From contig NZ_CP108093.1 in NCBI RefSeq assembly GCF_036188265.1, forward strand, positions 1,178,001-1,242,000: a stretch of DNA of 64,000 nt, given 5' to 3'. Under the pieces are notes generated by a model. The model saw only the letters and a list, made by a program, of their open reading frames with translations, had not been told where the DNA came from and did no database searches. Below are positions 42,974-51,273 of the stretch, in pieces (positions within the stretch are counted from its first letter, which is position 1; each line of letters begins with the position of its first letter). Both the position numbers and the translations under genes were made by a program. The stretch comes from Streptomyces sp. NBC_00247. GTDB taxonomy: Bacteria; Actinomycetota; Actinomycetes; Streptomycetales; Streptomycetaceae.

Positions 42974-45118
42974 TCACGGCTTCCCGCCCTTCGCCGTGTG
43001 TTCGCCCGCCCGGTACGTCTCGGCGAGGCGATCCCTCAGCCGTGCGTGGCGGAACTGGTGGACCGCTCCCGCCTGACGCAGCACCCCACGGGCGCGGGCG
43101 TCGGCGAGGAAGGCGTTCATTCTCCAGGGAAGACGTTTCCGCAGGGGAAGCCAGAAGCGGACCAGCACCACCCACCGGCCCCACGCGGTGAGCGTGCCGA
43201 CCCCGACCGCCACCGCGCTTCCGGCTCCGATTCCGGCGGGGAGGCCGACGTCGAACCCGTTGATCCGCGTGACGACGGTTCCGTATCCGAAGCCGAGGGC
43301 CAGGCCCACCGCAGCCATTTGCACGAGCACGATGGTGCGGTTCGTTCGCAACAGGTCCGTCGCGCTCACCGATTCCTCCGGTTTGCTGTCCGTCTCGAAC
43401 CAGGCCACCAGTGCGAGGACGATCCCGCACCCCAGCCCGATCAGCGAACCGGCCACGAGCCAGTTCCCCATGATCAGGGCGAGCACGAGCCAGGGGACTC
43501 CGAGGATCTTGGCGTAGACGGCGACTCCGCCGCCGAATACCAGCCCGAAGACCAGCCCGCCGGCCAACCCGCCGCCGACCCTGAGCAGGAAGCTCTCGCG
43601 CGTTCGCTTCCATCTGGCCCCCCTCGGCTCACCCACGAGCCGGATCTGCATGCGGGACGGCCTGAACATGCCGACGGCCTCGATCTTGGACCCGAATCCG
43701 TGGAGGAGCCCGAAGGTCGACCCGATTCCCAGCGCGTTCAGGAGCATGGTCAGGAATGCCCCGGGAGGGTTGTTCATCAGGGCGAAGACGATCCCGATCG
43801 CCGCCCCCGAGACGAGCCCGCACAGAGCCCCCGAGACGGACATGCGTACGGGCAGGCTCATGGTCGTGCCCAGCCGCCACCACTCGATGTCCTGTGAGCC
43901 GACGGGGGGCGCGTCGGAGGTCGGCGCATCGCTCCTCCGGGTCTTCCCTCCTTGTTGCCTCAGGTGTGTGGCGAGGTAACCGAGCCAGTGGCCTGCCCGT
44001 TCCGCGCTCCAGCGTCGGCGTTTGGCGATGTGCAGATTCAGGAGGTGGTCGTAGCTCCCCGGGACGAAGGCGTCCAGCAGGCTTTTCTCCAACTCGTCCG
44101 GGGAACCGGACTCCGCCAGTTTCAGCAAGTCCTCGGGATCGCCGCCGCCCGCTCGGAACTCCTGGGCCATGGTGAGCATCAGCGGAGAGGTCAGAACGGC
44201 GGCGAGCACGTCGGCGGGTTCGCCCGTGCCCGTCCTCGGCCGGTCGAGAACGGAGACCCATGCGGGCGTGCCGCCGAGCCGCTCGTAGCAGTCCTCGAAG
44301 GTGAGCGCCATCAGCTCGATCCCGGGGAAGAGCTCGTTCCCCGGCTCGACTGCTTCGAGGGGTTCGGGGCGGCTCGTCAGGAGCAACGGCAGTTCGGTGG
44401 CCCTGAGGTGTCTCAGCGCGAGCTTGTGGCGTGCCTCCGCCATCTCGTCGAATCCATCCAAGATCACCAGAACGTGAGCGCCCTTGATCAGCGTGGAGGC
44501 CCATGTCCCGTCGAAGGGACCCAGCCTTGCCAGAAAGGGGTGGTCCCGCTCCAGGCGGTCGATCAACCAGTCGGGCAGGGACAGGAGACCGGGGTCCCAC
44601 GATCCCACACTGAAGATCACCGGCAGCGGCCCCTTGCCGATCCACTCGGGGTCCTCCAGCCTGGCGTGCGCGAAGCGACGGATCAGGACCGACTTTCCCG
44701 AACCTGCCCGGCCCAGCACCAGCAGTTGGCTGCGCCTGTTCCGCAGGTAGACAGCAGCCACTTCTTTCAGCGGCCCTGCCGGGTCCCGCTCACAATCGTT
44801 CGCCACTGCCGCCGACGTCCCCCGGACGCCCTCACCCTTGCCGGTCACCTCTTCCGGAGCCGCTCGGCAACGGACCGGCAACGGGACCCTGCTCCGCAGC
44901 CTCTGCTGCACCTGGTCCTGCTCCAGGTCGGCACGGACCCTGTGCGCGAGGATCTTGAGGGTTTCGTCGAGAGTGACCGGGTGGCGGCTCCGGCGGCGCG
45001 GCCCACTGGCACCATGGACGATCGTCACGATGTCGCCGGTGACGATCGTCCCGTGGGCGTCGCCTCCCACGGCAACCGAACGCTCTCCGGCCGAACTCGC
45101 GAGGGGGTTCTCGCTCAC
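42974..45118 (-). CDS. NACHT NTPase with multi-helix membrane C-terminus
   Basis: A 714-aa STAND-class protein. The N-terminus 'GERSVAVGGDAHGTIVTGD' is shared with the small gene upstream. The NACHT domain has Walker A 'LVLGRAGSGKSVLIRRFA' (about 133-150), Walker B 'HVLVILDGFDEMAEARHK' (215-232) with the NACHT-typical D-G-x-D-E, and sensor 'LLLTSRPEPLE'. From about residue 425 there are some eight helices ('GALCGLVSGAAIGIVFALM' and others), then an Arg-rich tail 'VHQFRHARLRDRLA'. Such proteins sense invaders or stress and act through an effector; here the membrane region could be that effector. The start overlaps the upstream stop. Confidence 0.85.
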   Translation of the reverse strand: MSENPLASSAGERSVAVGGDAHGTIVTGDIVTIVHGASGPRRRSRHPVTLDETLKILAHRVRADLEQDQVQQRLRSRVPLPVRCRAAPEEVTGKGEGVRGTSAAVANDCERDPAGPLKEVAAVYLRNRRSQLLVLGRAGSGKSVLIRRFAHARLEDPEWIGKGPLPVIFSVGSWDPGLLSLPDWLIDRLERDHPFLARLGPFDGTWASTLIKGAHVLVILDGFDEMAEARHKLALRHLRATELPLLLTSRPEPLEAVEPGNELFPGIELMALTFEDCYERLGGTPAWVSVLDRPRTGTGEPADVLAAVLTSPLMLTMAQEFRAGGGDPEDLLKLAESGSPDELEKSLLDAFVPGSYDHLLNLHIAKRRRWSAERAGHWLGYLATHLRQQGGKTRRSDAPTSDAPPVGSQDIEWWRLGTTMSLPVRMSVSGALCGLVSGAAIGIVFALMNNPPGAFLTMLLNALGIGSTFGLLHGFGSKIEAVGMFRPSRMQIRLVGEPRGARWKRTRESFLLRVGGGLAGGLVFGLVFGGGVAVYAKILGVPWLVLALIMGNWLVAGSLIGLGCGIVLALVAWFETDSKPEESVSATDLLRTNRTIVLVQMAAVGLALGFGYGTVVTRINGFDVGLPAGIGAGSAVAVGVGTLTAWGRWVVLVRFWLPLRKRLPWRMNAFLADARARGVLRQAGAVHQFRHARLRDRLAETYRAGEHTAKGGKP

Positions 45119-45561
45119 CGTCGGGGCGCGTCCGCCGTCAGGTCGCCGGTCGAGACGTAACCGGAGACGTTCCCGCCCACGGCGACGGAGCGCTCGCCCT
45201 CGGCGTGCACCACCGAGGAGGACGTGGGTTCCGAAAGCATGGCGGAGAGGTCCTCGGCCAATGAGCGGGAATCCGTCAGCGCCGCACGCAGCGCGATCCT
45301 CAACTCCGCGAGGCGCAGGGCGCGCATGTCCGAATCCGTGCCCGTCTCCGCGAGGCGTACGACGGCGGTACGTACGGGATCGGCTTCCGCGTCCGCCTCC
45401 GGCTCACGCCTCAGGAGCCTGTTGATGAGACGTTGCCCCAGCCGTACGGTCGCGTCGGCGGCCTCGCTCCGGGTCCTGTCGAGAACGCCCAAGCCGTAGG
45501 CGACGACCGCGGCTTCCGAGGCCGGCACGATCTGGCCGAGCAGGGCATTGGTGTCGAGCAC
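45115..45561 (-). CDS. Small partner of the NACHT protein, with shared SVAVGG motif
   Basis: A 148-aa protein, family not recognised. It is helical up to about residue 115 ('AAVVAYGLGVLDRTRSEAAD', 'LRLAELRIALRAALTDSRSL'), then ends with 'GERSVAVGGNVSGYVSTGD', nearly the same as the N-terminus of the NACHT protein it overlaps (ATGA). That motif probably marks a pairing interface. The GTG at 45561 is preferred because GGGGGA lies 7 bp upstream; the frame stays open to a GTG at 45609. It is likely the sensor or adaptor of the NACHT module. Confidence 0.65.
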   Translation of the reverse strand: MLDTNALLGQIVPASEAAVVAYGLGVLDRTRSEAADATVRLGQRLINRLLRREPEADAEADPVRTAVVRLAETGTDSDMRALRLAELRIALRAALTDSRSLAEDLSAMLSEPTSSSVVHAEGERSVAVGGNVSGYVSTGDLTADAPRR

Positions 45562-45732
45562 GGGTGGTCCCCCTACCGCAGTGCGAGTTCGGGCCTCGAT
45601 GGTAGCCACGCGAGGACGCGCGCAGGACGGTATCGGCTGTCTACGACCACTTCAGGCCAGGCGTGGGGCGGACCCCTGCCACACGGTCCTCAGGGGCCCG
45701 GCCACGAGTGGGCGAGCGCAGCGGAAGGCGGC

Positions 45733-46251
45733 TCAGGCCCGCGCGGGCCGTCGCTCCCGCAGGGGCGGTTCGGGCCGTTGGGCCCGATGGGGCCGCAGGT
45801 CCAGTTCGGCCACTACGGTCTTGCCGACGTGCGGGCGGTCGAGGACGTCCCACCGGTCGGCGAGCGACTCCACCAGGAGCATCCCCCGGCCGCTCTCCGC
45901 CAGGGGCGGCGTCGCGGGGCGCGGTGCCCCCGGTGCCGGTGGCCGGAGCTCTCCCCGGGCGTCGGAGACCGCGAGGTGCAGGGTGCCGTCGAGGATCTCG
46001 GCGGTGACCTCGAAGTCGCGGCCGGGGACCCGGCCGTGCGTGACGGCGTTGGCGGCGAGTTCGGCGACGATCTGGGCGGCGGTGTCGGAATCCGCGCTGC
46101 CGTACGACACTCCCCAGGCGGCGAGTTGGTGCAGCACGAGCCTGCGCGCGAGGCGTGCGCCGCGCGGGGTGGAACTGAAGCGCTGGACGAACCCGTCCAC
46201 CGGAGGAAGCGCTCGACCGGTCGCGGAGGGGGATGCGGACGAAGGTGTCAT
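45733..46251 (-). CDS. RsbW-type ATP-binding regulator (anti-sigma-like kinase)
   Basis: A 172-aa protein with a single HATPase_c domain. The N box is 'IVAELAANAVTHGRVPGRDF', the G1-like segment is 'LHLAVSDARGELRPP', and the G2 box is 'ESGRGMLLVESLADRWDV' with 'GKTVVAEL' at the end. This layout is typical of the many streptomycete RsbW/SpoIIAB-like regulators. These often go with XRE (WhiJ-type) and DUF397 genes; such a pair lies 2.4 kb away. The ATG at 46251 gives a normal family N-terminus; a longer open frame upstream overlaps the divergent gene. Confidence 0.85.
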   Translation of the reverse strand: MTPSSASPSATGRALPPVDGFVQRFSSTPRGARLARRLVLHQLAAWGVSYGSADSDTAAQIVAELAANAVTHGRVPGRDFEVTAEILDGTLHLAVSDARGELRPPAPGAPRPATPPLAESGRGMLLVESLADRWDVLDRPHVGKTVVAELDLRPHRAQRPEPPLRERRPARA

Positions 46252-46387
46252 GCACCCACGATGGTGGCGCGTCGCACCCCTCACCAGCGGCGACGCTCGT
46301 ACGCAGGACCAGCGTACGCTCGCCACGGATGATCGGTACGCGACTGATCGGGACGCGACGCCGCCGCACCGGGAGGGCCACGAACCC

Positions 46388-46969
46388 ATGTCCGTCGACC
46401 GCACACCCGTCGACCAGAAGTCCTGGGAAACGGCGGTACGCCACCTCTACGAGGACTCGTTTCCGTATGACGCCACGGGGCCGCGCCGACACCCCGACTG
46501 GATCCTCGACGTCCTCGCGCTGATGGCACGGGTGCCGGACCCCCGTGGCTGGGCCGGTCTCGACGACGAGGCCCGGGCCCCGGAGCGCCAGGCGTCTCCC
46601 ATGTACCCCTTCCTCGCCCATCCGCCGGAGTACGTCGCGGCGCGGCTGTACGAGATCGACCGGATCAGCGCGGAGAACCTGCTCCTCGCCCTCACGGACG
46701 ACAGCTGCCGTCTGTCCAGCCTGCGCCGTTTCACGGAGAGCGAGGAGGAGCTACGGGCGATGGTGGGGACGGTCCTCGCGCGCTACGGGGACGGGGCCTC
46801 GTACCACACCAACGTCACCAGGCCCGGCCCCGAACGCATACCCGGCAGGCTCGACTTCACGACGCCGGACTGGGGGTACAGCCCGCTGACCGCCTACACG
46901 GAGGACTACGGCCTCGTCGTCGTCACGGACACCGAGGTGGGCATGTTCTGGAACTTCGCCGACCACTGA
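46388..46969 (+). CDS. Protein of unknown function
   Basis: A 193-aa soluble protein that I do not recognise. It has no signal peptide or membrane segment. Notable pieces are 'SWETAVRHLYEDSFPYDATG', 'HPDWILDVLALMARVPDPRG', 'PPEYVAARLYEIDRISAENL' and a Trp/Phe-rich end 'TDTEVGMFWNFADH'. GGGAGG lies 9 bp before the ATG. It diverges from the RsbW-like gene and is convergent with the next gene. Confidence 0.65.
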   Translation: MSVDRTPVDQKSWETAVRHLYEDSFPYDATGPRRHPDWILDVLALMARVPDPRGWAGLDDEARAPERQASPMYPFLAHPPEYVAARLYEIDRISAENLLLALTDDSCRLSSLRRFTESEEELRAMVGTVLARYGDGASYHTNVTRPGPERIPGRLDFTTPDWGYSPLTAYTEDYGLVVVTDTEVGMFWNFADH

Positions 46970-47016
46970 CTCACCGGGTGGTGCCGCGTCGGCCGGGTGC
47001 GGGCGCCGGGCCGCGT

Positions 47017-48123
47017 TCAGGGGGTGCGCATCAGGTTGCGGAGTCCGGCGACGAGGGCCGGGACGTCGCGTTCGGCCTGGGCCGGGGCCGACGCCGGGGC
47101 GGCGTCCGGGTCGGCGGGTTGCGGTGCCTGGTGGGCGGTGCGGCAGGGGGCGCAGAGGCCGTCCGGGAGTGCTTCGGCGCGGGCGGGGCGCCCGCAGTCG
47201 GTGCACTCGACCAGGAGCCCGCGTACCGGAGCGGCGGGGGTGCCCGGCGCCGGGACCGGTGGCGGGGTGGGGGTCGGGGACAGACGGGGCGGCATCTTGT
47301 CGGTGAGGCGGCGGCGCACCAGCCCGACGGGTGAGCCGACCTGTTCGGGAAGCCCGGCGGTGAGCGCCGACGTCAGGTACCCGGCGCTGACGCCCCGCGC
47401 GAACCAGGCGGCGGCGAGCGGCTCCAGCACCTCGCAGTCCGCAGCCGAGAGCGTCAAGCGAGGGTCTCGGCGCCCCAGTTCGGCCAGGGCCATGTAGGCG
47501 GGAGAGGGGCCCGCGACAGCCGGAGGAGCATCGGCGGCCGGAGAAGCGGATTCGGCCGGGGTGCCAGCTTCCGAAGGCGCATCGGCCGGCTGAGGTTGGT
47601 CCGGGAGCGCGGGCCGTTCAGGGGCTCCCTCCGCAGTGCGCTGCCGGGGAACCACTGGCACGGGACGCGGTTCGGAACGCGGTTCGGCAGGGTCCGCGAG
47701 GGGCTGCTCCGGTGCGGCGCTGGCCTCCGCTTCGAGCCTGGAGGTCCACCACTCGTTGTCCCGCGCGGTGCGGGACCAGAAGGTGAGCGTCACCCACCGG
47801 CACGGGCCGTCTCCCCCCACCCGCCTGCGTACGCGCCGCAGATGCCCGGCCACACCCAACGCGCGCAGAGCGGTACCGATGGCCATCTGGCCGTACAGGG
47901 GCAGGTCCTTGGCCAGCGACTTGATGTCCATCGAGGCGCCCTCGGGCAAGTGATCGACATAGGCGGCGACGTACCGCTCACGCTCCGGCAGGGACGCGAA
48001 ATCCCCGGTTCCGGGTGCGACTTGGCCGGAGACGGACTGCTTGCCGTAGCCGGTGTGCGCCCTGCGGTACGGGCGCGAAGCTGCAAGGGCGGGCAGGGCG
48101 GAGCTAAAGTGCTGGGTAGCCAC
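47017..48123 (-). CDS. Winged-helix-like protein with C-terminal zinc ribbon
   Basis: A 368-aa protein found in many streptomycetes, function unknown. The N-terminal 120 residues look like a winged helix ('LPERERYVAAYVDHLPEGAS', 'LPLYGQMAIGTALRALGVAG', 'HLRRVRRRV'). A long Pro/Ala/Glu-rich linker follows, then a helical segment ('LTLSAADCEVLEPLAAAWFA'). A zinc ribbon has 'CTDCGRPARAEALPDGLCAPC', i.e. C-x2-C...C-x2-C. The GTG at 48123 is the likely start because the upstream frame has no family-like sequence; the ribosome site is weak. It is probably a DNA-binding regulator. Confidence 0.65.
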   Translation of the reverse strand: MATQHFSSALPALAASRPYRRAHTGYGKQSVSGQVAPGTGDFASLPERERYVAAYVDHLPEGASMDIKSLAKDLPLYGQMAIGTALRALGVAGHLRRVRRRVGGDGPCRWVTLTFWSRTARDNEWWTSRLEAEASAAPEQPLADPAEPRSEPRPVPVVPRQRTAEGAPERPALPDQPQPADAPSEAGTPAESASPAADAPPAVAGPSPAYMALAELGRRDPRLTLSAADCEVLEPLAAAWFARGVSAGYLTSALTAGLPEQVGSPVGLVRRRLTDKMPPRLSPTPTPPPVPAPGTPAAPVRGLLVECTDCGRPARAEALPDGLCAPCRTAHQAPQPADPDAAPASAPAQAERDVPALVAGLRNLMRTP

Positions 48124-48657
48124 GAGATCGTCTTTCTTTTGGGTGCGATCTTTGGTGAGACCCCGACCTGGTGCTCTAACACCGCGTCGGGGTCGATTCG
48201 TTGGGGGCACCGTAAGCATGCGTGACTCTCCGCCGCAACTTGCTCACCATAAGTCATACTTGCCGATCGCGACGGGTGGGAGGGAGGTAGGGAGGTTTCC
48301 TCAAACCCCCCTACCTACCTCCCGGATGAACAACACCGCTCGAATCCCGGACCTCGCATCCCGACCCCCGAATCCCGAAGCTCAAGCGTCGGGCAGCGCG
48401 TCTTCAGCGATCCCTCGAACGAGTGAGAGACCTGACACCGAAGCTCGAACCCCGAAGCTCGGACCACGAGACCCAAGACCCAAGCTCCGAGCCCGGAACG
48501 CGGCGGGCCGCACTCTCCCCCGCGCCTGCTTCGCACGAACGCCACCACGCATCACCCTCACCACCCGTACGCTGTGAGGTCACACGCGCACACTCGGTGG
48601 TGACGCGGCGCGTGGGTGCGGCACGGCGGGGCGGGTACGCGCGAAAGGTGGCCATCG
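48124..48657. other. Regulatory-looking non-coding region with hairpin and repeats
   Basis: This 534-bp region between divergent regulators has no gene. It contains a near-perfect inverted repeat (GGGAGGTAGGGAGG at 48282-48295, CCTACCTACCTCCC at 48310-48323, one mismatch) and a run of imperfect GAAGCTC-centred repeats from about 48375 to 48495 (CCCGAAGCTCAAG, CCGAAGCTCGAAC, CCCGAAGCTCGGA and similar). Confidence 0.6.
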
Positions 48658-49575
48658 GTGGGCTACGACAGCATGGACGGCGGCGCTGCGGAACCGACGT
48701 CGGGAGAATTGAACGCAGGAGGATCGGGAAGCCCGGGCGGAGGATCGGGAGCGGGCGCCGAGCCAGGAGTGTCGGACAGCCTGCGGACGTTCGGCGCGTT
48801 CCTCCAGGCCCTGCGCGAGCACGCCGGCCTCTCCCGCGAGGAGTTCGCCGACAAGGTCGGCTTCTCCAAACACACGGTCGCCTCGATCGAACAGGGGCGC
48901 CGGATGCCGGACCGCGACTTCGTGGAACGCGCGGAGCCGGTACTCGGAGGGACCGGGGCACTGCGCAAAGCCGCGCCGCACCTGTCGCGGCAGGCGGGGC
49001 TGGCCAGTTGGTTCCGGCAATGGGCGCGTGTAGAGATGACGGCGATCAGCCTGTACACATACGAGTGCCGGGTGCTGCCGGGCCTGTTGCAGACGGAGGC
49101 GTACGCGCGAGCGGTGTCGATGGACGTGCCGCCGCTTCCCGATGTAAACGAGTTGGAGGAGCGGATCGCGGCACGGATCGCCCGGCAGGAACTGCTGGCG
49201 GTGACCCGGAAGCCGCCTACGGCCTTCAGTTTCATCGTGGAACAGGCGGTGTTGGAGCGATGGACCGGCGGGGAGGCCGTGACGCGCGAACAGTTCGACG
49301 GTTTGCTGGAGTTGATCGAGCGGAACTGGAACGTGGAGTTTCAGCTGATGCCGCTGCGTCAGCCGTCACACGCGGGACTGGACGGGCCGATGCGACTGGC
49401 CGAGACTCCGGACAACCGGTGGTTCGCCTACTCCGAAGGGCAGCAGAACGGAAGACTGATCGCCAGTCCGAAGGAGATCAGCCTGCTACAGCAGCGGTAT
49501 GCGAAACTGCGGTCACAGGCTCTGCCCCCTGCGGACTCCCTGCGCCTGTTGAAGCGATTGCGAGGAACGCTATGA
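48658..49575 (+). CDS. XRE-family regulator with DUF5753 domain (WhiJ-like)
   Basis: A 305-aa regulator. A Gly/Ser-rich start is followed by an HTH: 'FGAFLQALREHAGLSREEFA' then 'KVGFSKHTVASIEQGRRMPD'. DUF5753 runs from about residue 110, with 'EMTAISLYTYECRVLPGLLQ' then 'TEAYARAV' and 'RQELLAVTRKPPTAFSFIVE', its hallmarks. The GTG at 48658 has AAAGG 9 bp upstream; the ATG at 48673 is an alternative. The stop overlaps the DUF397 start (ATGA). WhiJ-type pairs help time development or act as toxin-antitoxin-like switches. Confidence 0.92.
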   Translation: MGYDSMDGGAAEPTSGELNAGGSGSPGGGSGAGAEPGVSDSLRTFGAFLQALREHAGLSREEFADKVGFSKHTVASIEQGRRMPDRDFVERAEPVLGGTGALRKAAPHLSRQAGLASWFRQWARVEMTAISLYTYECRVLPGLLQTEAYARAVSMDVPPLPDVNELEERIAARIARQELLAVTRKPPTAFSFIVEQAVLERWTGGEAVTREQFDGLLELIERNWNVEFQLMPLRQPSHAGLDGPMRLAETPDNRWFAYSEGQQNGRLIASPKEISLLQQRYAKLRSQALPPADSLRLLKRLRGTL

Positions 49576-49757
49576 GCCCGTCCGAACTGACCTGGATCAA
49601 GAGCAGTTACAGCGGCTCGCAGGGTGACGACTGCGTCGAAGTGGCTCAGGGGCCGCACGCGATCCACGTCCGGGACTCCAAGGACGCGCTGAGCCCCGAA
49701 CTCACCCTCTCCCCCGCCGCCTGGCGTGACTTCACCTCGTACGCCGCCCAGAACTGA
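49572..49757 (+). CDS. DUF397 protein
   Basis: A 61-aa DUF397 protein: 'LTWIKSSYSGSQGDDCVEVA', 'HAIHVRDSKDALSPELTLSP' and 'AAWRDFTSY' contain the family motifs W-x-K-S-S-x-S, C-V-E-V, V-R-D-S-K-D and P-x-x-W. Its start overlaps the stop of the XRE/DUF5753 gene. DUF397 proteins bind or antagonise their partner regulator in the WhiJ/BldB-like network. Confidence 0.95.
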   Translation: MSPSELTWIKSSYSGSQGDDCVEVAQGPHAIHVRDSKDALSPELTLSPAAWRDFTSYAAQN

Positions 49758-49789
49758 CCCGCACGCCCGCCGCGAGTCGGGACGGTCGG

Positions 49790-50257
49790 CTACGCCCCCG
49801 CAACCCACTCCCCGTCGCGCATGACGACTCGCCCGCGCAGCTCCGGCACGCCCCGCCAGGCGCGTACGGTGCTCGGGACCACGCGTACGTACAGGTAGGC
49901 CCCCTCCTCCGTGCGCGGGTCCCACCCGAACTTGTCGGCGAAGGCATCCGCCGCCTCTCCGGGCACCTCCTGCTCGGGAAAGCACTCCGCCTCGCCCTGG
50001 AGGAGCACCACGTCGAAGGTGTCCGGCAGCGACAGACGCACGCGCGGCTCCGTACGGAGGTTGCGCGCGGTCACGGAATCCGCGCCGGTGCACATCCAGA
50101 CGGCTCGCCCGTCCCACAGGAACCACAAAGGCAATTGGTGCGGACCGTGTTCGGGGTGAGCCGTCGACACCCATACGTCCCGCTCGGCGACGAGCCGCGC
50201 CAAGGTGTCGCGTACCCGCTCAGCCGTCCGACGCCGATCCGCACCCGTAGTGTCCAT
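49790..50257 (-). CDS. Pyridoxamine 5'-phosphate oxidase-fold protein
   Basis: A 155-aa split-barrel flavin-binding-type protein. 'DVWVSTAHPEHGPHQLPLWF' then 'LWDGRAVWMCTG' opens the fold, and 'SVTARNLRTEPRVRLSLP' contains the usual R-N-L-x-x-x-P-R-V turn. Members bind FMN, F420 or haem; which one cannot be told. The ATG at 50257 gives a standard N-terminus. It is convergent with the DUF397 gene, and the broken resolvase lies immediately upstream. Confidence 0.85.
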   Translation of the reverse strand: MDTTGADRRRTAERVRDTLARLVAERDVWVSTAHPEHGPHQLPLWFLWDGRAVWMCTGADSVTARNLRTEPRVRLSLPDTFDVVLLQGEAECFPEQEVPGEAADAFADKFGWDPRTEEGAYLYVRVVPSTVRAWRGVPELRGRVVMRDGEWVAGA

Positions 50258-50339
50258 GGTGCCGACCTTATGGGCCGTCCCGTTGGTGATCTCCGGTGGG
50301 AGAGCCTCGGTTCCCACACGAGCCTTGCGGGGGCACCCC

Positions 50340-50969
50340 GCTCGCACCGCGCGGGCGCTTCGAGCTGGCGGGGCAGGGTGCTGGCGCGGAGCTCGCACAG
50401 GTCCGGGATGTGGTTGTAGAGCGTGCCCGGGGAGACCCCGAGGAGCTTGGCGATTGAGATGATCGAGCGGCCGGGGTCGGGCAGCAGGTCGCGGGCGGCG
50501 CGGATGATCTCTTCGGTGGCGACGCTGGGGCGTCCGCCGACTCGGCCACGGGCGCGGGCGGCGGCCAGGCCCTCCTTGGTGCCGATGACGATGAGCTCGC
50601 GAATGAACTCGGCGAGCGCAGCGAAGACGTGGAAGACGAGTCGGCCACCGGGGGTGGTGGTGTCCAGGTTCTCGTGCAGCGAGGTGAAGCCGATTCCGCG
50701 CACGCGTGGCTCGGCGACCATGTTGATGAGGTCATGGGGGCTGCGGCCGTAGCGATCGAGCGAGGGGACGACGAGCGTGTCGCCCGCGTCGAGGAACGCG
50801 TGGCACGCCTTCAGCTCGGGCCGGAGCGCGTCCTTGCCGGATCTCTTGTCCGCGAAGATCTTCCGGCACCGGTTGACACTCGGGCGTAGCCGATTTTGAT
50901 CTCGGTGCGCACGAGACGCTCGGCGACGAGCACGTCCGCGCCGTCCGCCGGCTCCTGAGTGGCCGTCAT
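50340..50969 (-). pseudogene. Broken serine resolvase/recombinase (Tn3 type)
   Basis: A serine recombinase with an internal deletion. The first part (from ATG 50969) reads 'EPADGADVLVAERLVRTEIK' and 'IGYARVSTG', including the catalytic Ser of 'ARVS'. In the next frame the protein resumes at 'CRKIFADKRSGKDALRPELK' and continues normally ('VVPSLDRYGRSPHDLINMVA', 'FHVFAALAEFIRELI', 'ARGRVGGRP', then the C-terminal HTH 'IAKLLGVSPGTLYNHIPDL'). About 17 residues that should join them (G-G-Q-x-L-x-x-Q-x-x-x-L) are missing and the frame shifts. The product is non-functional unless the join is a sequencing error. Confidence 0.85.
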
Positions 50970-50976
50970 GGCCACG

Positions 50977-51104
50977 GATCACGTCAGAAAACGGCGATAC
51001 GGAGTTCTTGAACGACCCAGGTTTTTGAAGGGTTTTTTGAAGGCCCCAGGGGTCCGAGTGGACCTCTGGGAGGGATCTTCAGGAAACGAAGGTTTTTTGA
51101 AAGG
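50977..51104. repeat. Possible res site or inverted-repeat relic upstream of the resolvase
   Basis: GTCAGAAAACGG near 50985 resembles the conserved inner part of Tn3-family terminal repeats. It is followed by three copies of GGTTTTTTGAAGG (51020-51031, 51031-51043, 51091-51104) and a hairpin (CCCAGGGGTCC/GGACCTCTGGG, 51045-51070). A cluster of repeats directly upstream of a resolvase gene fits a resolution site, although it is degenerate. Confidence 0.45.
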
Positions 51105-51273
51105 TCAATCCCGTCCTCAGGCAGTGGTCAGCGCGGCGGCGCCATGGCCACCTGAAGATCAGATATCGAGGGGCCGGGGTGCTTCTTCCTGGCTCAAGCC
51201 ATGTGACGCGACAGAGGGCGCAGCACTCACGGCGCCGACAGGGCCCGGTCGGCGAACAGTCGGGTGGCATTGA

